NCBI GenBank assembly: GCA_017893485.1
Contig: CM030360.1
Span: 145,700,516 to 145,764,515, forward strand
Direction of reading: 5' to 3'
DNA from: Hemerocallis citrina
Taxonomy: Eukaryota; Streptophyta; Magnoliopsida; Asparagales; Asphodelaceae
Length of the DNA: 64,000 bases
Below are positions 25,330 through 36,882 of this stretch, in pieces. A model generated the notes under the pieces. It had not been told where the DNA came from, ran no database searches, and saw only the letters and a program-made list of their open reading frames with translations. Each line of letters starts with the position of its first letter. Positions within the stretch are counted from its first letter, which is position 1. The translations under genes and the position numbers were made by a program.

Positions 25330-25414
<85 letters not shown>
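25316..25414. repeat. Compound (TG)n(TA)n microsatellite
   Basis: It lies directly after the Helitron 3' end. A shorter CATATGTATG is at the matching place in the solo B LTR, so the run expanded after, or together with, the insertion. Confidence 0.9.
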
Positions 25415-25416
<2 letters not shown>

Positions 25417-26080
25417 GAAATACTGTTTGAGAATTTGTTGGAGAAGAACTTGACTAATGATTGTTATAGATGCATATGATCAAAGGGTAAACTAATATAA
25501 TCAGTTGGGGTATGTGTATAACAAGTTGTAGAAGGATTTTTGAATCAAAAGATCAGGCTTTTGTGAGTTGAAGTATTTTTTTTTTTGTTGAGTTTTCGGG
25601 TCTGATACTTGTTCAGCCGAAATTGGCCTTTGAAGTTTTGCAAAGTTCTCGATTTGGATCTTGAATTAAATTGAGACTGAGGTTGAATTGAACATTGTAC
25701 TACCCTCATACAATGATTCTTGTTGATTTTACTGACCTATATACATATACAAATATACAACTATATCCTATCTTTCTGATGTGAAGAAGTTTTAATAAAA
25801 ATTGGTCTTTTATGACCTTGATGAGATTTTGATATGTTTTATGAACTCCAGTATGTTAGGCAAGTTTTATTTGATCATCTCAAGATTTTAAATTTACAAA
25901 TTTGTGTTTTTAAAGTTTATAATCGAAGTATCTGTTATGAAGTGCACGAATATTAAAGTTATGAATTTTTGAACATGTCGGTCGACTGCATGAAATTACA
26001 CATGAAATGTCGGTTGATTGACAGTTCTTGGGTTTTGGAAATTTAGCGTGACAGTCGACCGTCGCTTTTTGAACTGATTT

Positions 26081-26100
26081 GACAGTCGACTGTCAGCTGC
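26081..26100. promoter_or_regulatory. TGACAGTCGACTGTCA palindrome in the B LTR
   Basis: A perfect 16-bp palindrome lies in a region with two further CGGTCGACTG / CAGTCGACCG half-matches (25980-26060). The solo B LTR has the same arrangement at 33815-33930. The core is shared with solo LTR H (9897-10794). Confidence 0.5.
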
Positions 26101-26279
26101 TGTGCTGATTGTTTTGCTGAGTTTTTCTTTGTTTTCTTAAACGATTATTTCTTCGAACTTATGGATTATTGATCTACTGTTTTAGATGAAGTTTTTGCTA
26201 CAGATTACTGTATCTCACAGAGAGTTATATTTTCATTATAGTAGAATTTAAATTGTGTTTCTACAACTTTAAAAAGTGA

Positions 26280-26282
<3 letters not shown>

Positions 26283-26336
<54 letters not shown>
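26283..26336. repeat. (AT)n microsatellite in the element B 5' LTR
   Basis: Fifty-odd bases of pure AT repeat; absent from the corresponding place in the solo B LTR (about 34115). Confidence 0.9.
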
Positions 26337-26338
<2 letters not shown>

Positions 26339-26832
26339 GAAGGAGTTGATGTTTCGTGATTTTTCTACAAATTCAAAATGTGAAACACAGTTGTTTAAAG
26401 AGATTTAATTTCAGATTTAATTTCTGGAAATTTGTGAAGTATTTGGATAAATTTGGATTTGTTTGATTTAAAGAAGTTTTCTTGATATGATCATTTTGAT
26501 AATGAAATTAAGAGTTTTAATGAACGGTTTTGTGTTGATATTTGATTTGTGAGTCTCTAGATGTTGAGTGGGATTCCTGTAAACCGGTAGATGAGATTTT
26601 GTGGATTTCGACCAGATTGGGTCTTGGGGTGTTTTGTTGGAATTAAGTCCGTCAGGGTACACCAACTCAAGAGAGGGAGAAATTGTGTTTTAATTAATAT
26701 TAATTAACCTAAGAACAGGCACTAGTGGAGATGTGATAGAACTTGAGAAACGTAAGTATATGCTCTGGGGTTAGTCCAACGGATGCGTTACAGGACTGTG
26801 TGTTGTTGTGTCCCGAGAGGACAGTTGGTATG

Positions 26833-26970
26833 TTCGCGTGTCAAGGGTCGGTAGGCCTATTCACAGAACATACGGTGCATTCGTGTGTCGAGGGTCGGCA
26901 GGCCTATTCACGGGATGTACTGTGTATCTACACGTCGAAAGTCGGCAGGCTTATTCGTGGGGTACATGGC
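26833..26970. repeat. 47-bp minisatellite, about three units, element B 5' LTR
   Basis: Units carry GTCGAGGGTCGGCAGGCCTA followed by TTC(A/G)CG(G)GA-TGTAC. The same unit is repeated in the solo LTR at 57811-61748 (60678-60911), but the solo LTR at 32165 has an unrelated 147-bp repeat at this place. A 126-codon open frame here reads repeat sequence. Confidence 0.8.
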
Positions 26971-27722
26971 AGGGAGGCGATTCTCCAGTTTTTGAGCTAT
27001 GCTTACATGATGCTTGCGCTTGGAGGGTTATTAGGCCTATTCGCATCTAGATCTTGTTTCTATCACTATAGTAGGATTAGATGCATAACGAGGGATTTAA
27101 CCCTATATTGTGGAGAACGATAAGGGCTTGCACCGGACCTACATAGTATGGAATGCATAGAATCCGAACAAGTATACATTAGAGAGTCATCACACTGCAT
27201 TTGTGTTTGCTTGACTTGGTTTTATGCATGTTTGTTTTCTGTTTTCCTATACTTGACACATAGTCTAATTTCACTTAATATTTTCATGCTTTAGTTATTG
27301 TTATTTCATTATCCATGTCTGATTATTATCGGAATGTGTTGATTTTGAATTTATTCCTTATGTTTCATTTATATAGTATTTCTTTTGGTGCCACTCACAC
27401 CGTTATGGCTGACCCCTATAGTTTTGGGGGTTGGGGTATCTCTAGCCTCATGTTTTACAGGTAGGTACCTATAGCTTGGGATTTAGATGCATGTGGTAGA
27501 ATGATAATATGGCTTATGCAAATTGTAAAAGAGTGTGTTGTAAAAGAAATTGTAATTCAAGGTGTTTACTTTCCATTGTGCTATGTAAAGAGTTGATATA
27601 ATAAAAGTTGGAAAAAATTATCTGTGTTTGGCTATGTTTACTATTACATTGAGGTTGATGCTGGAAATTGTGCTACATATTTCTGAGTTTATTATATTGG
27701 AAATTCGGGGCACTACAGAGAT

Positions 27723-27734
27723 TGGTATCAGAGC
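27723..27734 (+). other. Primer binding site of element B (initiator Met tRNA)
   Basis: TGGTATCAGAGC, a perfect match to the standard plant site, begins 6 bases after the LTR end. Confidence 0.95.
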
Positions 27735-27957
27735 ATGCTTCAATAGTAATGATAAACATGGTATAAGAATAAACCTAGGTAGACATTAGAGCGTGAGTAC
27801 CTAGGTGGGGACGGGACATTAGAGTGTGGGTATCACTCGAATTAAAACAAGATAAAATGGTTTGGGGTATGATTGAGATTTTGCCTTGGGGTATTGATGT
27901 GAATATGAATTGTATGTGATGCTCTAACCTTTCCCTCATTTTGCAGTATTCAGTATA

Positions 27958-28993
27958 ATGGCAGGATCCAGGTTCAGGAATGGTGGAAATGGTGATGGGG
28001 CTGGACTTGATCTTGAGATAGAAATTGCTAGGGTGTATCAGACCTTGAACACGTTTATGGCAGCTAACATGGCTCGGAATCAGAATCAGAATCAAGGGGC
28101 TGGACCAGTGCTTGTTAATACTAATCCAATTAATCAGGTTGAGTCATTCAAGCGGATGAAGCCGTCTGTTTTTGAGGGGCAGTCTGATCCAAATGAGGCT
28201 GATGATTGGGTTAGATAGATGGAGATGGTCTTCGAAGTTTTGGAAACCCCAGCAGCCAATAAGGTGAAATTGGCTACAATGCAGTTAGAGAAGGATGCTG
28301 GCATCTGGTGGCAGTCAGTGAAGAGGACTTTTGGGGAGCAACAGGTGACTTGGGAGGCTTTTCTGGAGGATTTCAGGGATCATTTCTTTCCTCTGGATAT
28401 TCAGGAAAAGAAGGCAACAGAATTCCTGAATCTGCAGCAAGACAGCATGTTAGTGCGCGAATATGAGACTAAGTTCGCCCAGCTGTCAAGGTATGCACCA
28501 GAGCTGATTGTTGATGAAGCGAAGAAGGCCAAGAAATTTGAGCAGAGCTTGAGGCCGAATTTGAGGTCGTAGATGATAACGTTGGGCATCAGAAGGTTTG
28601 ATAAGCTGGTCAGGAGAGCAGCAATGACAGAAGAAGATATGGATCAGTTCCAGAAGAAGCAGGAGATCTGGAACAGGAACAAGAGGCCAGCAGCAATTCA
28701 GAGTGGGACGAAGTTCATAGTGAAGCAGGGCAGGTTCAGTAGGCCAGAGCAGAAGGCACCCGCACTTCAAGGCGTGACTTGTTTCAACTGTGGAGAGGCA
28801 TGCCGCTATTAGCCAGCATGCACCAAGCCACTTAAGGTGCGGGCTTATTATCAGTGTGGTCATGAAGGGCATATCAGACCAAACTGTTCGCAGTTGAAGA
28901 AGGAAGGTGTAGGCGGAGGCAAATTTCAGAGGCAGGGGCGAGTATTCGCATTAACTGAGGAGGATGCGGGTAACTCAGAGGATGTGATACAGG
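27958..28993 (+). pseudogene. gag: Element B gag: one frame broken by three TAG stops
   Basis: The ATG at 27958 opens a frame that stays open to the gag-protease junction except for TAG at 28216, 28570 and 28810, with no frameshift. The capsid domain (about 28160-28580) has FEGQSDPNEADDWVR and WWQSVKRTF, typical of chromovirus gag. The first zinc knuckle (about 28783-28830) keeps CFNCGE and PACTKP, but its middle is altered and contains the third stop. The second (about 28852-28878) reads YYQCGHEGHIRPNC, with Y where C is normal. It would form the particle core. It ends at the candidate intron donor at 28994. Confidence 0.88.
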
Positions 28994-29089
28994 GTATGCA
29001 AGAATTTTTAAATTCATTTATTTGATGTATTAAGTAAAACTTTGTCTAAGAATAAATTAGAGATTAGAGTATCATTCTTCATGTAACAG
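28994..29089 (+). other. Intron-like GT-AG segment between gag and protease of element B
   Basis: 96 AT-rich bases from GTATGCAAG to ATGTAACAG. Splicing would split a codon as G|GA and keep gag and protease in one frame; unspliced, translation stops at TGA within it. Position and phase match the segment at 1648-1767 in element A, though the sequences have diverged. Confidence 0.6.
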
Positions 29090-32000
29090 GATTTGTCTTG
29101 ATTAATGGAACAAAAGCAAAAGTTTTATTTGATACTGGTTCTTTGCATACATTTGTGTCGCTCAATTTTGCTAAAGTTTTAGGTGTGGAACCTAAGGTAT
29201 TTCCAGGCAGAGTTTTGTCAGTGGCAATACCATCAGGAGAGGAATTGATTGCTGATCGATATTATAAGGGTTGTGATACCGAGATTGGTGGGAGGTTATT
29301 CGGCATTGATCTCATTGAAATGCAAGTCATGGGTGTGGATGTGATCTTGGGGATTGATTGGATGGCAATATATGATGCCACAATTGAATGCAAGAAGAAA
29401 GAGGTGTTAGTGAAAATACCAGGAGGTCCCGCAGTGACTTTTTAGGGGAAGAAGGACCCAAAAGTGACTGCAATGGTATCTAAGTTGATGATTACAGATG
29501 AAGTCAGAAGCTTCCAGTTGTCAGGGATTTTCCTACGATATTCTTGGAAGATTTATCGGGATTTCCGCCGCAACGAGATGTTGAGTTTTGTATTAATGTT
29601 CAGCTGGGAAGTGCTCCGATTTCTAAGGCTCCGTACATGATGCCTGTGGAGCAAGATAAAGTTAAGAAGTAGATTAAGAAATTACTGAGTAAGGGATTCA
29701 TCAGGCCGAGTTCTTCACTGTGGGGAGCACCAGTGTTGTTATTGAAGAAGAAGGATGGGTAATGAGGATGTGCATTGACTATCGGGAGTTGAACATGGTG
29801 ACTATTCAGAACAAGTATCCGCTTCCACGGATTGATGATCTGTTTGATTGGCTTCGGGGAATAGCTGTATTTTTGAAGATTGATCTGCAGTCAGGGTATC
29901 ATCAAGTTCGAGTTAAGGAGGAAGATGTGAGTAAGACAGCTTTCCGAACTCGTCATGGACTTTATGAGTTTTTGGTAATGCCATTCGGAGTGATGAATGC
30001 GTTGGCAGTGTTCACGGATATGATGAATTGGATTTTGCGGCCATTTATTGATTCCTTCGTGGTGGTATTCATTGATGATATTCTGGTATATTCGAAGTCA
30101 GAGGAAGAGCACTCTAAGAACTTGGCAGAGTTATTAAAGAAGTTGTAGGAGCATAACTTGTATGCCAAGCTATCGAAGTGTGAGCTTTGGAAGTTTGAGG
30201 TAGCTTTCCTTGGTCATATCCTTTCTAAGGAAGGAGTGTCCATCGATCCTCAGAAGGTCGAAGCAGTGAAGCATTGGCCCAGGCCAATGACAGTGAAGGA
30301 AGTCAGGAGTTTCTTGGGTTTGGCTGGGTACTACAGGAGATTCATTCAGGGCTATGCACAGATCGTAACACCTTTGACAAGGCTAACTTGGAAGAATGTG
30401 ACATTCACTTGGACTGATAAGTGTGAGGTGAGTTTCCTTGAGCTAAAGGAGAGTTGACGACTGCACCTATCTTAGCTTTGCCACAAGCTGGGAAGGATTA
30501 TGATATCTTCAGTGATGTGTCACTCAGAGATTTGGGGTGTATGTTGATGCAAGAAGGGAAGGTTATTGCATATATTTCGAGGCAATTGTGTCCGCATGAG
30601 AAGAACTATCCGACGCATAATCTAGAATTGGCAGCTATTATCTTTGCCTTGAAGCAGTGGAGGCATTATGTATATGGAGAGAAGGTCAACATGTATACCA
30701 ACCACTAGAGCCTGAAGTACATTTATCAGCAGAAGGATCTAAAATTCGGCAGAGAAGGTGGTTGGAAGTGTTGGAAGATATTCATCATGAGATCAAGTAT
30801 CATCCAGGCAAGGCGAATATGGTGGCCGATGGGCTTAGTCGGAAGACCAGTTTGTCGAGTTTGATCACTACTTCATAGAGAGTTGGCAGCAGAGTTTGAT
30901 CAGGAAGGTATCGAGGTGGTATTGCAGGGTTTGGGAGCATCTTTGGCTCAGTTGAGGTTGCAGCCTTCTTTGAGAAAGCAGATTATGGATGGTCAGAAAT
31001 CAGATGCAGAGATTCAGAGGATATTGCAGCAGGTTTCCGAAGGCAAGTTATCAGAGTTCCGTGTCCAAGATGGAGTTCTATGGATGGGTGAAAGATTGTA
31101 TGTACCGGAGAATGCAGACTTAAGGAAAAGTATCTTGCAGGAGGCACACAGTACCTTGTTTTCAATGCATCCTAGAGGCACAAAGATGTACAAGGATATC
31201 AAACAAAACTTTTGGTAGCCAGGAATAAAGAGATATGTGGCAGACTTTGTGCTAAGGTGTCTGACTTGCTAGTAGATCAAAGCAGAGAACCAGAGGCCTG
31301 GAGGATTGTTATAGCCATTGCCTATTCCGAAATGGAAGTGGGATAACATTAGCATGAATTTCATCACAGGGTTGTCGAGGAGTCCGAAGGGCAATGACTT
31401 AATTTGGGTTATTGTTTACCGTTTGACCAAGTCAGCTCACTTTTTGTCTATGAAGATTACTTGGTCATTGGAGAAATTGGCAGATTTGTACATTGATGAT
31501 ATTGTAAGACTTCATGGAGTTCCTGTGTTGATTATTTCTGACAGGGATTCGAGGTTCACATCGAGGTTTTGGAAGGGTTTGCAAGCAGCTTTGGGTACCA
31601 GAACCAATTTCAGTACTGTTTTTCATCCGCAGACCGAAGGCCAGACGGAAAGGGTGAATCAGGTATTGGAGGATATGCTGAGGGCTTGTGTTATGGATTT
31701 TGGGGACAGTTGGGAGAGGTACTTGGCATTGGTTGAGTTTGCTTATAACAACAATTACCATGCGAGTATCGGGATGGATCCGTATGAAGCTCTGTACGGG
31801 AGGAAGTGCAGGACACCCGTTTGTTTGTATGAAGTTGGTGAGAGACAGATGTTTGGGCCTGAGATTGTGCAGCAGACATCGAAGAAGATTGAGCTGATTC
31901 GTAAAAGATTGGTCGAGGCTCAGAGTCGGCAGAAGAGTTATGCAGACACTTGACGAAGGGACTTGGAGTTTGATGCGGTTTTTCTCAAGGTGTCTCCAAC

Positions 32001-32940
32001 TGAAAGGAGTGATCAGGTTCAAAAGGGAGGCAAGTTGGCTCCAAGGTACATTGGGCCATACAGGATTCTGAGGCGGATTGGTAAAACCGCATATAAGTTG
32101 GTGCTACCGGAGGAATTGGCACAGGTGCATAATGTGTTGCATGTGCCGATATTGAGGAAGTATGTGTAACACCCTAGATTTTTAAATAATGTTTTTTGAG
32201 ATTTATAAATGAATTAAAATGATTTTTGGTGATTTAATTAATATTTTTGTGAAATTTATCTTTTTACACTTGCAAAACACGTGCAACTATTTTCTTGGAA
32301 AGTTCAAAGTCAGAAATTATTTTGGGGAAACCTATTATTTATTAGTAGGGATTATTTATGAATTTTTTGGACTTTTCTGATCTTTATTTGGCATATTTGC
32401 AAATATTACGAAAAGAGGGGCTTTTGTGCAAAATTACCACTTAGAGTGAAAACTCCAAATTTTCGGATTTTGCGCTGAGTATAATTGCTAGTCAACTCAG
32501 AGGTAAAAAGTTTACCTTTTGTTTTAATAGATTTGATTTATTTCGTAAATTTCTTAAAGAAGAGTCTTTTTGCAAAATTGCCACTTAGAGGCAAAAATTA
32601 CAAATTTTGTTTTCTAGACTTGAACTCAGTGCCGGCCAGTATTAGGGTGAATGTTTTTGTTTTTAAATCTAAATTTAATTGGTTTATCTAATTTTCAAGT
32701 ATACGGATTTATACAAGTAAAGATATATTCAAAAGGGATATTTTGCAAAACCAATTCAAAACCTTAATACCCTATTTTTGGCCTGTTATAAGGGCAGTAG
32801 CAGCCGTTTCTTTGCTGCAAAAAACAAAGGGTTTTCTTTATTATTGATTTCTTGGAGTTTCGAAGCGAGAATCTTGGTTTTCTTGCGAAAGGTAGGACTT
32901 TTCTTATTCTCTTTATTATTTCGGTTGATTCTTCAATAAG

Positions 32941-35242
32941 GTGAGTGACATATGTTTGTTTTCTTATTGTTCTATGCATATTGTATGTGATGATTTGTCT
33001 ATTAGAAAGCATGTTAGGTGATGGTATGATGATATAATGAACTTTGATGGATGGATGTATGAATAAAAATTGAATCTTTTCATGAAAACTATGCTATTGA
33101 TGATTAAAACTACATATAGATGACTTGAGATTGTTAAAGAACCTCATAGAAACCATGGGTTTGTTGTTTCTTTATTATTCTTACTGATTCGATTGATTAT
33201 AATGAGTTGTATGATGTGAATTGCATAAAATTGATTAAAAATGAGTCTTTACTGTGTATAGGCATATGTATGATCTGTTTGAGATTTTTGATGGAAAGAA
33301 CCTGATCAATACATTTTATAATTGTATATATTCATGAGTAAGCTATTATAATCAGTGGGGTATGTGTATAACAAGTTGTAGAAGGATTCATGGAATAAAA
33401 AAGATAGAGTTTTGAAGGGAAAAGGGGGGTTTCTTGACTTCGGGTCTGAAGGTGTATGACCGAAGTTGGTTTTGTAATTTTTGTGATATTTTCGATTGGA
33501 TCTTGAGTTGTTTTGACACTGGTTTGAATAATATACTACTTATATACGATATTTTCTTGATGTTTACTGATGCTTAAATACACATATACTTATATATACA
33601 CATTCATCTTCACTGTTATGAAGGATTTCAATAAAATTACACTTTTATGATCTTGAAGAGGTTTTAATTAGTTTTATAAACTCCAGAATGTTATACAATT
33701 TGTATTTGATCATCTCAGGAATTTTGTTTTGTAAATTTATGATTTTACAAAGATTAAAGAAGTATCAGTAAAAATGTGCAAGAATATTAAAGTTGTCATT
33801 TTTCGAGCAGGACAGTCGACCGCTCTGTTTTTGAACTAAAATGTCGGTCGACTGTCAGTTCTTTACTTTTTGGATTTTCACTTGACAGTCGTCCGTCGCA
33901 TTTTGAACTGGGTTTGACAGTCGACTGTCAGTGCTTCGCTGATTGTTTTCTTGAGTTTTCTTCGTGTTTTCTTGAACGATTATTTCTTCAATATTATGGA
34001 TTATTGATCTACTATTTTAGATAATGTTTTTACTACAGATTACAGTATTTTACAGAGAATTACATTTTGATTATAATAGAATTTAAATTGTGTTCTATGA
34101 CTTTATTAAATGAAAGATATATGGTTTTCGAAGGAATTGATGTTTTGTGATATTCTACGACTTCAAAATATGATTTTCAGTTATTTAATAGATTTAATAT
34201 TTTATTTCAATTATGGAATCTGTGAGTATATTAAAGGAATTTGTATTTGTTGATTTTTTAAGAAGTTTTCTTAATATAAGAGTATTGATAATAAAATTGA
34301 GAGTTTTTAAGAAAGATTTTATATTGATGGTTGAGTTGTGAGTCTCTAGAGGGTGTGTGGGACCCTAGATACCGGCAATTGAGATTTTGTGGTTTGGCCA
34401 TTTGTGGTCTTGATTGTTGATCAGTTGAGTTAAGTCCGGTAGGATACACAAACTCTAGGAGATTTGTAATTAATTAATTAACTTAATAAATATAAGGACA
34501 GACACTAGAATAGTGATATGATGAAATGAGGGCAAATGTGAGTTATAGACTCCAGAATGATTCGAGAAGTGAGATAATCCCCAGTATTCCGGGACAATTG
34601 CTGAAATAGGCCACAAAATGGTCCAACGTAAGTGGGATTGATCTCCAGTATTCCGAGAAAGAGAGCGACACTCATGGGATATTTGTGCAATGAGGGTTCC
34701 AGGATGACCTGCGGAGTGAGACATTCCCCAATATTTCGGGACGATGGATGAAATAAGCCATATAATGATTCACGTGAGTGGGATTGGCCTCCAGTATTCC
34801 AAGGGCAAGAACCGATACTTGCAAAATGTCTAAATCTCGTAGCAGCCATTGTAGTAGATTAATTGCATAACGAGAGATTTAACCATATAAGGTAGAGAAC
34901 GATAAGGGCTTGCATCGGACCTATGTAGTATGGAATGCATAGAATCTGACAAGTATGCATTAAAGAGTCATCATATTGCATTTGTGTTTTCTTGACTTGG
35001 TTTTATGCATGTGTGTTTTCTGTTTTCTTACACTTGACACTTAGCATAGTTTCACTTGATGTTTTCATATTTTATTTATTTTCATTTTATATTCCATTTG
35101 TTACTACAGCTTATATGTGTTGTTTATGACTTTATTCTTTATGTTTTATTCATGTTGTATTTCTTTTGATGTCACTCACACCGTTATGGCTGACCTCTAT
35201 AGTTTTGGGGGTTAGGGTTATCTCTAGTCTCATGTTTTACAG
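32941..35242 (+). other. Candidate leader intron in solo B LTR B'
   Basis: The donor TCAATAAG|GTGAGTGACA is the same over 18 bases as in element B, and the acceptor CATGTTTTACAG|GTAGG is also unchanged. The length is 2302 bp against 3671 bp in element B. Confidence 0.5.
34552..34846. repeat. 147-bp tandem duplication in solo B LTR B'
   Basis: Two copies start at 34552 and 34699 (CCAG(A/G)ATGA, then CCCCA(G/A)TATT(C/T)CGGGAC, then GTGGGATTG and TCCAGTATTCC). It occupies the place of the 47-bp minisatellite in other B LTRs, just before the conserved TTGCATAACGAGAGATT-type phrase. Confidence 0.8.
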
Positions 35243-35873
35243 GTAGGTACCTATAGCTTGGAATTTGGATGCATGTGGTAGAATTATAATGTGGCTTATA
35301 TAAATCGTAAAAGAATGTGTTGTAAAAGAAAGAAATTGTATTCAATGTTGTTAATTTTCTGCTGTGCTTTGTAAAAAATTGATGTAATAAAAGTTTAAAA
35401 ATTTATCAGTGTTTTGGCTATATTTAATATTACATTGAGGTTGATGCTGGAAATTGTGCAAAGTATTTCTGAGATATTATATTTGAAATTCGGGATGCTA
35501 CAGTATGTGCTGGATCAGAATCATCAGCTGGTGGAAGTGCTTGAAGACCTATAGCTGAACTTGAGTTACAAGGAGCAGCCTGTAGAGATTGTTGATTGTC
35601 GGGAGAAGGTGTTGAGGAATAAGGTGATACCTATGGTCAAGGTATTATGGAGGAACCAACAGTTTGAGGAAGCTACTTGGGATCTGGAGGATCGCATGCA
35701 GAAGGATTTTCCTGAGCTCTTTGTATGATTGTATTCTTTTGATTAAATTGTATTCTCTTATGTAATTGAATTCGTTAAACTATATTTTCATTTATGTGAT
35801 TGCATTTTTTTGCTTATATCGTTTGGTCCCTGTTAGTAGTAGTTCTGAGGACAGAACTATTCTAAGGAGGGAG

Positions 35874-36882
35874 TGATATAACACCCTATATTTTTAAATA
35901 AAGTTTTTGAGATTAATAAATGAATTAAAGTGATTTTTGGTGATTTAATAAATATTTTTCTGAAATTTATCTTTTTGCACGTGCAAAACACGTACAAATA
36001 TTTTCTTGAGAAGTTCAAAGTCAGAAATTATTTTGGGGGAACCTAATATTTATTAGTAGGTATTTTTATGAATTTTTTGGATTTTTCTCATATTTATTTA
36101 GCATATTTGCTAATATTACAAAAAGGAGGGGCTTTTGTGCAAAATTACCATTAGAGTAAAAACTCCAGAATTTCTACACTCGAGGGTTGTTAGGCCTATT
36201 TGCGGAGTAATCTAGATCTTATTTCTATCACCGTAGTAGGATTAGTTTCATAACGAGGGATTTAACCCTATAAAGTGGAGAACGATAAGAGCTTGCACCG
36301 GACCTATGTAGTATGGAATGCATAGAATCCGACAAGTATGCATTAAAGAGTCATCATACTGCATTTGTGTTTTCTTGACTTGATTTTATGCATGTTTGTT
36401 TCCTGTTTTCCTACACTTGACACTTCGCCTAGTTTCACTTGATTATTTCATACTTTATTTATTGTTATTTCATTATCCATGTATTACTATTGTGGGAATG
36501 TGTTGATTATGAATTTATTCCATATGTTTTATTTATATTATATTTCTTTTGATGTCACTCACACCGTTATGGCTGATCCATGTAGTTTTGGGGGTTATGG
36601 TTATCTCTAGCCTCATGTTTTACAGGTAGGTACCTATAGCTTGGGATTTGGATGCATGTGGTAGAATGATAATATGACTCATGCAAATTGTAAAAGAATG
36701 TATTGTAAAAGAAATTGTAATTCATGGTGTTTACTTTCCGCTGTGCTATGTAAAGAATTGATGTAATAAATGTTGAAAAAAATTATCTGTATTTGGCTAT
36801 GTTTACTATTACATTGTGGTAGATGCTGGGAATTGTGCAACGTATTTCTGAGTTTATTATATTGAAAATTCGGGGCGCTACA
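35874..36882 (+). repeat. 3' LTR of element B with large internal deletion
   Basis: It starts TGATATAACACCC after the polypurine AAGGAGGGAG and ends GGGGCGCTACA. About 300 bp of LTR start joins at 36172-36180 directly to the minisatellite side of the LTR end (CGAGGGTTGTTAGGCC). The TATA box, leader exon and donor are lost; the acceptor TTTTACAG (ending 36625) remains. This LTR could not act as a promoter. Confidence 0.88.

Larger units (their letters stand above)
23790..27460 (+). other. Candidate leader intron inside the element B 5' LTR
   Basis: The donor TCAATAAG|GTGAGTGACA at 23790 fits the plant consensus very well and lies about 150 bp after the TATA box. The acceptor CATGTTTTACAG|GTAGG ends at 27460, 257 bp before the LTR end. 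The same pair is kept in the two solo B LTRs (32941-35242 and 58764-61446), while the sequence between varies a lot. If real, most of the LTR is an intron and gag is read from the second exon. Confidence 0.5.
23027..27717 (+). repeat. 5' LTR of element B
   Basis: It is 4691 bp, or about 3.4 kb without the Helitron and expanded microsatellites. It has a TATA-like CTATATTAG at 23636, a short leader and the strong donor AAG|GTGAGT at 23790. The acceptor TTTTACAG is at 27460, and the LTR end GGGGCACTACA at 27717. The middle holds two (AT)n runs and a 47-bp minisatellite. Confidence 0.9.
32165..35502 (+). mobile_element. Solo LTR of family B (copy B') inside element B integrase
   Basis: 3338 bp from TGTAACACCCTAG to GGGATGCTACA, with perfect TSDs GTATG (32160-32164, 35503-35507). 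The host reading frame resumes exactly after the second TSD. It has a TATA-like box at 32786, donor AAG|GTGAGT at 32941, acceptor TTTTACAG ending at 35242, and a 147-bp tandem duplication at 34552. It is the youngest layer of the nest. Confidence 0.95.
29090..35728 (+). pseudogene. pol: Element B pol, interrupted by a solo B LTR in the integrase C-terminus
   Basis: Order: protease (29098-29445) with LFDTGS and a later IDWMA; RT (about 29550-30450) with FIDD at about 30070-30081; RNase H (about 30454-30860); integrase zinc domain (about 31130-31290) and catalytic core (31318-31950) with SDRDSR and the TEGQTERVNQ block holding the catalytic glutamate. The C-terminal part is split: 32019-32164 and, after the solo LTR, 35508-35728, with REKVLRNKVIPMVKVLW. 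The final stop is TGA at 35726. Nonsense codons: TAG at 29443, 29670, 30146, 30706, 30876, 31216, 31270, 31273 and about 35550, and TGA at 31951. Frameshifts lie near 29500, 29758, 30454 and 30880. Catalytic residues of RT and integrase are largely kept, so decay is recent. Confidence 0.9.
23027..36882 (+). mobile_element. Element B: complete but decayed long-LTR chromovirus-type retrotransposon
   Basis: The 5' LTR is 23027-27717, the primer site 27723-27734, gag-pol 27958-35728 and the 3' LTR 35874-36882. Near-TSDs TAAAC (23022-23026) and GAAAC (36883-36887) flank it. LTR ends are TGTAA(A/C)ACCCTA and GGGGC(A/G)CTACA. The 3' LTR lacks about 2.5-3.7 kb of its middle. Nested inside are a Helitron in the 5' LTR and a solo B LTR in the integrase C-terminal part. 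It sits in the A''' solo LTR and is therefore younger than it. Confidence 0.92.

Noticed and set aside
26743..27123. 126-codon open frame
   Set aside because: Runs through the 47-bp minisatellite of the B LTR; not kept in B'.
279..27734. Initiator-Met tRNA-like sequences
   Set aside because: Only 12-18 bases matching the tRNA 3' end, directly after LTRs: primer binding sites, not tRNA genes.
31465..32022. 185-codon minus-strand open frame
   Set aside because: Antisense shadow of element B integrase, whose conserved motifs are on the plus strand.
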